Positions 35,301 through 42,675 of a stretch of 64,000 nt of DNA are shown here, piece after piece. A model generated the notes under the pieces. It was not told the DNA's origin. It was given only the letters and a program-made list of their open reading frames with translations, and searched no databases. Position 1 is the first letter of the stretch, and each line of letters begins with the position of its first letter. The position numbers and the translations under genes were made by a program. Source of the stretch: ZC4RG29 sp035304385 (GTDB taxonomy: Bacteria > Bacteroidota > Bacteroidia > Cytophagales > Cyclobacteriaceae); the NCBI GenBank assembly GCA_035304385.1, contig DATGQD010000044.1:1-64000 (forward strand), written 5' to 3'.

Positions 35301-38300
35301 TCACCGGTGCCAATGGAGTTATCAACGATGGCGTGAGACCGACGGCAACGCCAAACATTACGGGGGGTAAACTCATCTTTCAACTGGGAAGTATTTCGGA
35401 AGACGTAATTCCCGACCGCAGGCACGGATTCGAGAACGGTTTGCCCGGAGATGGCAACCTGGCTGCCGGCGCAACGGAAACCGAGTGGGGTTATGTCACC
35501 AATCAACAGTACCTGACCGACGCCTTCGACAACTCTTCGGAAGCCAGGGCCAACCAGGATGTCGGGCTGGACGGGATTCCCAACGAGCTGGAAGCCGTAA
35601 AATTCCAGGACTTCATGAATGCCGTCGCCGGCCTTTCACCTGAAGCCCGGGCGAGGATTGAACTCGATCCTTCGGCCGATGACTTCCAGTATTTCCTGGC
35701 GCCTGAATTCGATCTCGATGAACCCGGGGTCCTGGTGCGTTACAAGAACATCAACGGGATGGAAAACAACACGCCGATTGCAGGCAATGACCTCGTGGCG
35801 CGTTCCGGAAGCCCCTACCCTGACAATGAAGACCTCAACCAGGACAACACCCTGAACGAACTGGAGGAATATTATGAATACGACATCGACCTGCGCCCCG
35901 GCCAGTTGGGTGTAGGCAGGGAATATATCGTCGACCGTATCGATGCTGTCCATGAAGGCACCAACGAGCAGGTGACATGGTACCTGTTTCGGATTCCGGT
36001 GCGAGAATTTGAGAACCGGTACGGTAACATCAGTGGGTTCAAATCCATCCGTTATGTGCGCATGGTACTGACCGATTTTGCAGAGCCGGTCGTGTTGCGG
36101 TTCGCCAATTTCCGGATGATCGGAAGCCGCTGGAGAAGATACCCCGGTCAATTGTGGGAAAGTGGACTTATTGAAACGCCGGAACCTAACCTGGACAACT
36201 TTTCCGTGTCTGTGGTGAACCTGGAGGATAACGCGTCGGCAGACCCCGACAATAACAAGTCGCCGTACCGGATACCTCCTGGTGTTGAACGCGACCGGGA
36301 TAACACGTCGACAATTACGCGATTTCTCAATGAGCAGTCGGTGCAGTTCTGCGTCGACAACCTGCTCGATGGCGACGCGCGCGCGATCTACAAGAATGTG
36401 GATGCCGACCTGTTTAACTATGGCCGGATCAAGATGTTCCTCCACGCCGACAGTGAATCGCAGGACGACGAGCTCACGGCGTTTGTGCGCCTCGGTACCG
36501 ACTTCGATCAGAACTACTATGAGATAGAAATACCGCTTAAGGTGAGCCGCGTGAGCAATCCCGGCAATCCGGACGTCCGGGAGATATGGCCGGAAGAAAA
36601 CGAAATCGACCTGGAGCTCAATGAGCTGACCGCGTTAAAGGTGCGCCGCGACCGTGAAGGCTTTCCATTGACTGAAGTCTACGAAAATGAACCTGTAGGG
36701 CGCCATCGTATCCGTATCCTGGGACGGCCGGACTTGAGCGGCGTACGACTGATCATGATCGGCGTGCGGAATCCGCGTACCTCCGACAAGCGTTCGCATT
36801 CGGCATGCGTATGGGCGAACGAACTGCGACTTACTGACTTTGACCGAACGCCGGGATGGGCCGTCAACGCGACGCTCAACGCGCGACTTGCCGACTTTGC
36901 CACGGTAACGGGCGCCTTCCGGCATACTACCTTCGGATTCGGCGGCGTAAGCTCTAAGATCATGGAGCGCACGCGCGACGAAACTACCGCCTATGATGTG
37001 GCGGCCAACGTCAACGTAGACAAGCTGCTTCCTGGTAATACCGGTATTCGCATACCGATGTTCGTGAGTTACGAGCGGAGCGTTAGTAATCCGCAATTCG
37101 ATCCCGCCAATCCGGACGTACGCCTTGACGCCACGCTGCGATCATTTAACACCAGCGAGGAACGTAATGATTACCTCGATCTCATTCGCGATCAGTCCGT
37201 CCGGCGATCCCTCAATTTCACCAACGTGAGGAAAGTCAAAGTGAAGCAGGACGCGCCTTCCCGCATATACGATATCGAAAACCTTTCCTTCAGTTATGCG
37301 TTCAGCGAAGCCACCCGCTCGAACTTCAACATCAAGGAACAGCTCAACTTGCAACACAGAGCCTCCGTTGCCTACAACTTCGCTCCGAAGGCTACGGGGG
37401 TTGAACCGTTTAAGAATTCCAAGGGCCTTAACTCGCCCTGGCTGCGTTTGATCAAGGACTTTAATATCGGGCTGATGCCATCCAACATTGGTGTGCGCGC
37501 CGATCTGGATCGCTCGTTCAGCAAATACATTTACCGCAACGATGGCGGTCTCGGAGATTTTTCGAACTACCAGAAGTACTTCATCTTCAACCGCACGTAC
37601 AACCTGCGGTGGGCGCTGTCGAAGAATCTCACGCTCGACTATAACGCGCGCGCCAATGCCGTAATCGACGAACCTGAGGGCGAACTCGATTCAGAAGAAA
37701 AGCGCGATGAGGTTATCAGTAACCTGAAAAAATTCGGTCGGATGAAAAACTTCGATCAGAGTGTGGCCGTCAACTACACGCTGCCGCTGGATAAGATTCC
37801 TGCGGTCGACTGGCTGCGGGCGGACTACCGCTACCAGGCAAGTTACAACTGGCGTGCAGGGCCGCTTAACAAACCCGACTCAATTACCATACAAACCGGC
37901 GAGCAGGATATACCGGATAGCCTCGACTTCAGAAACACCATCCAGAATAACCGCGAACAGAACTTCTCCGGTACGATCGATCTTGTAAAACTCTACAACA
38001 AGAGCAAATTCCTCAGAGAGATCAACACGCCGCCCCGGCCACCATCGCGCGTTCCGACGGGCGGAAGGCCTCCGGCCCAGCCGCAGCAGGATACTACCCG
38101 CAAGACGCCGTCCGCCATCAAAGGCTTATTCAGGCTGATCATGTCTTTGCGTTCGGTTAACGGCACCTACACGAAATCAGAAGGCACCATTCTGCCCGGC
38201 TTCAATAATACACCGTGGTTGTTTGGTATGGACCGCGATTTCAGCTCGCCGGGTTGGGGCTTTGTTCTCGGCGATCAGGATCCCAACATTCGCTTTGACG

Positions 38301-39499
38301 CGGCCAGAAATAATTGGCTGGTACAGCAGCGCAGTCTTACAATACCGTTTACGCAGACGCGAACTACGTCGCTCAACCTGCGCGCCAATGTGGAACCCGC
38401 GCCCGACCTGAGGATTACCATTGATGTGAAAAAAGATGCGATGACGGCTTACCAGGAAATCTTCCGGTTTGATCCCGACAATCCTGCCGCCGACGATTAC
38501 GGGTTTGCTTCGCTCAATCCCAGTCGCAGCGGAAGTTACCGGATATCGACCATGGCCATTCGTACAGCATTTAACAGCGACAATGGCGAGAAGGAGTCAT
38601 CCGCCTTTCATGCCTTTGAAGATAATCTTGAAATTATCAGAGGCCGGTTCGCCCTGCTCACCGGTCAGCCTGAATTTGACACGGCGTCTCAGGATGTGCT
38701 GATCCCCGCATTCATCGCCGCGTACACCGGTCAGGACGCGCATTCCATTAGTCTCTCTCCTTTCCCGAATTCGCCGTTGCCAAACTGGCGCGTTGAATAC
38801 ACGGGCTTAAGCAAGTTGCCGGCCCTTCGCGATGCTTTCCAGATGGTTTCGATAACACACGCCTACACCTCGTCTTATTCCGTCGTCAACTACTCCAACT
38901 CGCTGCAATACAGCGACCCGGACTACCTGGGTCTGAACATTCCTATAGAGGATTATAACCGCCGTTACTTCGGCCTCAATGAGAACGGTGAGGCTGTTCC
39001 CGTGTATGTTATTAACCAGGTCCTTATCTCCGAGCAGTTCGCCCCGCTTATCGGTATCAACATCCGGACGAAGGGAAGGCTGTCTGCAAACCTTCAATAC
39101 AGAACGAAGCGCGACCTTGCGCTTAACATTTCCAACGCGCAGATCTCTGAAGTCAGCACTAAGGACATTTCGTTTGAACTTGGGTACACCAAGAACAATA
39201 TGCGGCTTCCGTTTAAGACGCAAGGCCGCACAGTGGTATTAAAGAATGACATTACCTTCCGCCTCAATGTATCCGTCATAGACACCCGCACCCTCCAGCG
39301 CAAGATTGGTGAACCCGGAACGGTTACTAATGGAAATATCAACTTCCAGCTGCGGCCCAATATCAACTATGCGCTTAACGAAAAGCTTACCGTACAGGCA
39401 TATTTTGAGAGGACGGTACATGATCCCATCATTTCCAGTTCGTTCCCCCGTGCGACGACCCGCTTTGGTATCCGGGTAAGCTTTAATCTGGCTCAATAA
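32327..39499 (+). CDS. sprA: SprA, outer-membrane channel of type IX secretion
   Basis: This giant outer-membrane protein of about 2390 aa is the translocon barrel of the type IX secretion system, which exports CTD-bearing proteins and gliding adhesins. A signal peptide (RRLCIACLVALAFPFTTFAQ) is followed by the SprA-type N-terminus, with NYSIRERMG and a FTPKIFISPVLDRIFGG segment. Very long beta-rich sequence runs on to a C-terminal barrel strand TRFGIRVSFNLAQ. There is no ATG near the start. A TTG at 32327 places the signal peptide at the N-terminus and lies downstream of the -7 box. The frame is intact throughout. A proline-rich low-complexity insert lies about 79-82% of the way along (PPRPPSRVPTGGRPPAQPQ). 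Partners (SprE, SprT, GldK-N) are not in the window. Confidence 0.93.
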   Translation: MRRLCIACLVALAFPFTTFAQQPDTTDAAADTLGPYVPSTRPTFTPSDRYGDPFSSPGYETPFFLMDPDRLNLELEIDTSLNYSIRERMGNVPYRPPSTMSFQEFNQYQNRSMLKDYWQTRSRALDGESAVSGRGFTPKIFISPVLDRIFGGSYIELIPRGMVTLDFGASFQRISNPAIPIRQQRNGGFEFDQQINMNVTGKIGEKLAVTANFDNNNSFDFQNNMKVEYTGYKEDILQKLEIGNVSLPLNNTLIQGAQNLFGVKGQLQFGKLNVTAIASTQRGKVSSIEIPGGSSGQGRPFEIIASNYDENRHFFLGHFFRENYRRWIAIPPQITSGVNVTRVEVYILNRNNDTQTLRNVIGLMDLGEGSRVYNPNVQGRMPGLPNANEANDLFEYVTGLNRATDIDAQLISKGLANGTDYEKITGARRLAPTEYTFHPQLGYITLTRKLQNDEALAVAYEYTYNGRVFKVGELSEDYSNLKDSEVIFLKMLRPRKIAIRDAQNVIIPTWDLMMKNIYTLNVNQLTQEGFQLRVIYRDDRTGIDNPQLQEGQFVRNRQLIEIFGLDKLNPVNDPQRDGNFDFVEGITINAANGLIIFPYLEPFRDALREAFQPEPNRDQLIEKYSYDTLYRTTKAEAELFSTKNKFFLVGTYSAGSSKEILIPGFGVTPGSVRVYAGGIPLLENSQFTVDYTFGKVTILDESILSSGKNITIDYEQSDPFAFQTRTLLGTRFDYAVNDDINVGSTVLYYNERPLISRNQIGTEPARNLMYGLDFNINKESRLLTKLVDAIPLLQTKEQSSINFSGEFAQLLPGTSNIIDGEGTAYLDDFENTATPYSLMSPQGWKLGSIPKTDDSRFDPSGGTNTLEAGYRRAKLAWYMIDNLFYRSGGGGSVSRPPGLQNITNHYERAVNPQEIFPHRDPEQAQPYEPIFDVAYYPAERGPYNFNPDLNNLGLFNNPRENFGAITNAVRTEVDFDKSNIEYVEFWLLDPFITGANGVINDGVRPTATPNITGGKLIFQLGSISEDVIPDRRHGFENGLPGDGNLAAGATETEWGYVTNQQYLTDAFDNSSEARANQDVGLDGIPNELEAVKFQDFMNAVAGLSPEARARIELDPSADDFQYFLAPEFDLDEPGVLVRYKNINGMENNTPIAGNDLVARSGSPYPDNEDLNQDNTLNELEEYYEYDIDLRPGQLGVGREYIVDRIDAVHEGTNEQVTWYLFRIPVREFENRYGNISGFKSIRYVRMVLTDFAEPVVLRFANFRMIGSRWRRYPGQLWESGLIETPEPNLDNFSVSVVNLEDNASADPDNNKSPYRIPPGVERDRDNTSTITRFLNEQSVQFCVDNLLDGDARAIYKNVDADLFNYGRIKMFLHADSESQDDELTAFVRLGTDFDQNYYEIEIPLKVSRVSNPGNPDVREIWPEENEIDLELNELTALKVRRDREGFPLTEVYENEPVGRHRIRILGRPDLSGVRLIMIGVRNPRTSDKRSHSACVWANELRLTDFDRTPGWAVNATLNARLADFATVTGAFRHTTFGFGGVSSKIMERTRDETTAYDVAANVNVDKLLPGNTGIRIPMFVSYERSVSNPQFDPANPDVRLDATLRSFNTSEERNDYLDLIRDQSVRRSLNFTNVRKVKVKQDAPSRIYDIENLSFSYAFSEATRSNFNIKEQLNLQHRASVAYNFAPKATGVEPFKNSKGLNSPWLRLIKDFNIGLMPSNIGVRADLDRSFSKYIYRNDGGLGDFSNYQKYFIFNRTYNLRWALSKNLTLDYNARANAVIDEPEGELDSEEKRDEVISNLKKFGRMKNFDQSVAVNYTLPLDKIPAVDWLRADYRYQASYNWRAGPLNKPDSITIQTGEQDIPDSLDFRNTIQNNREQNFSGTIDLVKLYNKSKFLREINTPPRPPSRVPTGGRPPAQPQQDTTRKTPSAIKGLFRLIMSLRSVNGTYTKSEGTILPGFNNTPWLFGMDRDFSSPGWGFVLGDQDPNIRFDAARNNWLVQQRSLTIPFTQTRTTSLNLRANVEPAPDLRITIDVKKDAMTAYQEIFRFDPDNPAADDYGFASLNPSRSGSYRISTMAIRTAFNSDNGEKESSAFHAFEDNLEIIRGRFALLTGQPEFDTASQDVLIPAFIAAYTGQDAHSISLSPFPNSPLPNWRVEYTGLSKLPALRDAFQMVSITHAYTSSYSVVNYSNSLQYSDPDYLGLNIPIEDYNRRYFGLNENGEAVPVYVINQVLISEQFAPLIGINIRTKGRLSANLQYRTKRDLALNISNAQISEVSTKDISFELGYTKNNMRLPFKTQGRTVVLKNDITFRLNVSVIDTRTLQRKIGEPGTVTNGNINFQLRPNINYALNEKLTVQAYFERTVHDPIISSSFPRATTRFGIRVSFNLAQ

Positions 39500-39577
39500 C
39501 TTCATCGTACGTCGCTACCACATTACAGGGCTTTGAACCGAAAATTCCGTATTTTGCCCCCGTTAAAGATTGCTTGA

Positions 39578-39958
39578 ATGAATATTCCAGAAGAACTCCG
39601 GTACACCAAAGATCATGAATGGATCAAGATTGAAGGTACCAGCGCAACCGTAGGCATTACCGATTTCGCTCAGGGCGAATTGGGCGACATCGTGTACCTG
39701 GATATCACCACCAAGGGCCAGGAGCTCTCGCAACAAGACGTCTTCGGCACAGTTGAAGCCGTCAAGACCGTGTCCGATCTCTTCATGCCGGTCAGCGGAA
39801 AGGTTTCTGAAGTGAACCCGGTATTGGAAGGGAGCCCTGAAAAAGTCAACGAAGATCCTTATGGCGAAGGCTGGCTGATAAAAGTAGAGGTTACGAATCC
39901 GGCTGAAATAGACGGATTGCTCTCGGCACAGGCCTATAAGGAACTCATCGGCGCCTAA
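39578..39958 (+). CDS. gcvH: Glycine cleavage system H protein
   Basis: This 126 aa lipoyl carrier shuttles the aminomethyl group between the P, T and L proteins. The lipoylation lysine lies in FGTVEAVKTVSDLFMPVSGK, and the N-terminal YTKDHEWIK signature is intact. The partial box TATTTTG at 39550-39556 may be its promoter. It is followed after 77 nt by lipA, whose product makes the lipoyl group this protein needs, with gcvP 2.7 kb further on. Confidence 0.97.
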   Translation: MNIPEELRYTKDHEWIKIEGTSATVGITDFAQGELGDIVYLDITTKGQELSQQDVFGTVEAVKTVSDLFMPVSGKVSEVNPVLEGSPEKVNEDPYGEGWLIKVEVTNPAEIDGLLSAQAYKELIGA

Positions 39959-40035
39959 GCGGAGCGAACTGGAAAAACTAATTAGAGGGCGAGCGTGTTT
40001 TTAACCATGACGCCTCTCTAAGTGAATGTATTCCA

Positions 40036-40923
40036 ATGATTGAGCTACCTGTCATTTCAGGCGACCCACAGCGGAAAAAGAAACCTGACTGGCTTCGTGT
40101 GAAGCTTCCTGTCGGGCCGGATTACGCGCGTGTGAGGCGGGTCGTCGACCAACACAAACTACACACTATTTGCGAAAGCGGGAACTGTCCCAACATGGGA
40201 GAGTGCTGGGGTGCGGGAACGGCAACGTTCATGATCCTCGGCAATATCTGTACCCGCAGCTGTACCTTCTGCGCCGTGGCCACCGGTAGGCCGACGGAAT
40301 ACGATACGGACGAACCCCGCCGTGTGGCGGAGGCCATTCAAAAAATGGGCGTCCGCCATGCCGTCATTACGTCCGTCAACCGTGATGAGTTGAAAGACCG
40401 CGGCGCCGAGATCTGGTATCAGACTGTCGTGCAGACCAAAAAGCTGAACCCCGAAACCACCATTGAGACGCTGATACCCGACACTAAAGGCAATTGGGAC
40501 GCGCTGGAACGCATGATCTCAGCCGGTCAGGAAGTGGTGTCGCATAATATGGAAACGGTGTCGCGACTTTATCGCAACGTTCGCCCCCAGGCCAAATACG
40601 AACGCAGCCTGGAGCAGATCCGGCGTATCCGGGAGTACGGCAAACGTACCAAGTCGGGGATTATGCTGGGTCTCGGTGAAACCAGGGACGAAGTGTTGGC
40701 TGCAATGGACGATCTCGTTGAAAACGGCTTGCTGATCCTCACCCTGGGTCAATACCTCCAGCCTACACGGTTGCACCACGAGGTTATCGAGTACATCCAT
40801 CCCGATACCTTCGCCATGTACAAGGAAGAAGGCCTTAAGCGCGGACTCCGGTACGTCGAATCCGGACCGCTGGTACGGTCGTCATACCATGCCGAACGCC
40901 ACGTAAACGTCCCGATCGAATAA
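40036..40923 (+). CDS. lipA: Lipoyl synthase
   Basis: This 295 aa radical-SAM enzyme inserts two sulfurs into protein-bound octanoyl groups. Both iron-sulfur sites are complete: the auxiliary cluster C46-x4-C51-x5-C57 (CESGNCPNMGECW) and the radical-SAM cluster C72-x3-C76-x2-C79 (CTRSCTFCAV). The RSSYHAE segment near the C-terminus supplies the conserved serine ligand. Located just after gcvH, one of its substrates. Confidence 0.97.
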   Translation: MIELPVISGDPQRKKKPDWLRVKLPVGPDYARVRRVVDQHKLHTICESGNCPNMGECWGAGTATFMILGNICTRSCTFCAVATGRPTEYDTDEPRRVAEAIQKMGVRHAVITSVNRDELKDRGAEIWYQTVVQTKKLNPETTIETLIPDTKGNWDALERMISAGQEVVSHNMETVSRLYRNVRPQAKYERSLEQIRRIREYGKRTKSGIMLGLGETRDEVLAAMDDLVENGLLILTLGQYLQPTRLHHEVIEYIHPDTFAMYKEEGLKRGLRYVESGPLVRSSYHAERHVNVPIE

Positions 40924-40948
40924 GCAGGCTTGAAGCGTTGAGGGTGTA

Positions 40949-40996
40949 TTCAATTATCCAATTCTTCAACTCTTCAATTCTTCAACTCTTCACCTC
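40949..40996. repeat. TTCAACTC/TTCAATTC octamer array
   Basis: Six consecutive 8-base units (TTCAATTA, TCCAATTC, TTCAACTC, TTCAATTC, TTCAACTC, TTCACCTC) fill the gap between lipA and the convergent peptidase gene. The top strand has no G across the array. Compare the 8-bp-period tracts at 1-45 and 29188-29244. Confidence 0.85.
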
Positions 40997-40999
40997 TTT

Positions 41000-42499
41000 C
41001 TACGGAACCGGTAGTCGTTTATCACGGTTGGCAGCTTCCCAGGCTGTATAGAATACGCACTGTGCGCGCTTCGTCAACAGGTCGAATTCGATCTTGTCTA
41101 CTTCGTCACTGGGCTTGTGGTAGTCTTCATGAAGGCCGTCGAAGTAGAAGATAATGGGCACACCGTGTTTGGCGAAGTTCCAGTGATCGGAGCGATAGAA
41201 TAATCGTGTGGGGTGATCGCGGTCGTTATACGTATAGTCGAAGATCAGGTCGCAGTACTTGTTATTAATCGTTTCACTAAAGCGGTTCAGTTCGGATTCC
41301 TTATCTCCGGTCCCAATGATGTATACATAAGGAGGGCTGTCTTTGTGGTCGGCGTCCCTCCGTCCGATCATGTCCATGTTTAGGTTTAGCACAGTCTTCT
41401 CCATAGGGAACACCGGATTTGCGGAATAATACGCCGAACCGAGCAGCCCCTTTTCTTCACCGGTGAAGGCCATAAACAGTATACTCCGACGCGGGCCTCT
41501 GCCATCTCGTTTGGCATCCGCAAATGCCTGCGCGAGTTGCATGACCGCTGCCGTTCCGGACGCATCGTCATCAGCGCCGTTGTTAATCGAGTCGCCGCGG
41601 ACACCCTTGCTGATCCCGATGTGATCATAATGCGCCGTGATGACGACCACCTCATCGGCGAGATCGGTACCTTCTAGTAAGCCGAGTACATTTTCGGTGG
41701 GGATCGTAACGACCTTCATTTCCGTACGGTAGGTAACCGTCGTCGGACGGATGCGCGTCAGCGGCTTCTTTGCAGGATCTTCAGAGGCTACAGCTTTCAA
41801 CTTGTCGGGCGCTACGCCCATGAGGGTACTCACGACAGAGGGCGCGACCACAAACGACCCCGCATTGGGCGCATGGATGTGGGGCTTTTCCAAGGAAGGC
41901 CTGTCGCTGTGGGCGGAGGCACGTTCACGGAACGCCAGGTCGTCAAATGCCCGCTCGCCGTCAAAACTCCAGATGAACACCATTTTCGCGCCATGCTGGC
42001 GGGCCCGGCTGATCTCGGGCAGGTTGTACAACCGGCCGTCGCGGATTCGGATGAGAACGGCCTTGCCCGTAACATCGATGGTGCTAAAATCCTCCTCCCG
42101 TCCATATCCGGCATAAACCAGTGGGAGGGTAACCTCTCCATCGGAATCGGCTCTGCCCAGGTAGACGACCTTGCCCGTATGGGAAAACGTCTTATCACCG
42201 GACTTAACATAGATTTCTCCGGGTTCTGCGCGATACAGCTCCAGCGTCTGAAAATGCCCCTTATCGGCAGGGCCTTTCAGCCCGATCTTCTGAAAATGGG
42301 CACGGATATACTCGGCAGCTTTACGTTGCCCACGTTTGCCGGTCTCCCGTCCTTCCAGGGAGTCGTGGGCGAGCACCGAAACAAATTCACGAAGGCGTTC
42401 CGGAGTGATTCGCGCCGCGTAGTTTTCTACGTCGGCGGTTTCCGGTACCGATAACGCTGCCCCCAGGGCAAAAGGAAGACAAAACAGCAGAATTCGCAT
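41000..42499 (-). CDS. Secreted M28-family zinc aminopeptidase with PA domain
   Basis: This 499 aa protein has a signal peptide (about residues 1-18). An N-terminal cap carries the phrase LAHDSLEGRETGKRGQRKAA, a protease-associated domain lies at about 110-240, and a C-terminal M28 peptidase domain follows. Metal and catalytic residues are visible: ITAHYDHIG (His, Asp), GADDDASGTA (bridging Asp), FTGEEKGLLGS (catalytic Glu-Glu), MDMIGRRD and, late, the His of FDGLHEDYHKPSD. It likely trims peptides in the periplasm or outside the cell. It is divergent from gcvP and stands between two glycine cleavage genes without an obvious functional link. Confidence 0.92.
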   Translation of the reverse strand: MRILLFCLPFALGAALSVPETADVENYAARITPERLREFVSVLAHDSLEGRETGKRGQRKAAEYIRAHFQKIGLKGPADKGHFQTLELYRAEPGEIYVKSGDKTFSHTGKVVYLGRADSDGEVTLPLVYAGYGREEDFSTIDVTGKAVLIRIRDGRLYNLPEISRARQHGAKMVFIWSFDGERAFDDLAFRERASAHSDRPSLEKPHIHAPNAGSFVVAPSVVSTLMGVAPDKLKAVASEDPAKKPLTRIRPTTVTYRTEMKVVTIPTENVLGLLEGTDLADEVVVITAHYDHIGISKGVRGDSINNGADDDASGTAAVMQLAQAFADAKRDGRGPRRSILFMAFTGEEKGLLGSAYYSANPVFPMEKTVLNLNMDMIGRRDADHKDSPPYVYIIGTGDKESELNRFSETINNKYCDLIFDYTYNDRDHPTRLFYRSDHWNFAKHGVPIIFYFDGLHEDYHKPSDEVDKIEFDLLTKRAQCVFYTAWEAANRDKRLPVP

Positions 42500-42644
42500 A
42501 TGCTGAGATTAAAAGCCAACTGAAACTACGGAAGAGACTTCCGGGCTGCAAGATAACACCTTTTTTGCCAACCCTTTCCGCAGTGGGGCATGCCCCCGTG
42601 GCGCTCATTTTCCAATGATTCTGCTAAAATTGCCCGGACTCCGT

Positions 42645-42652
42645 TACCTTTG
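42645..42652 (+). promoter_or_regulatory. -7 element for gcvP
   Basis: TACCTTTG matches TAnnTTTG, 23 nt upstream of the gcvP ATG. Confidence 0.65.
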
Positions 42653-42675
42653 TGGCCGGAAAAGGGGATACTTAA

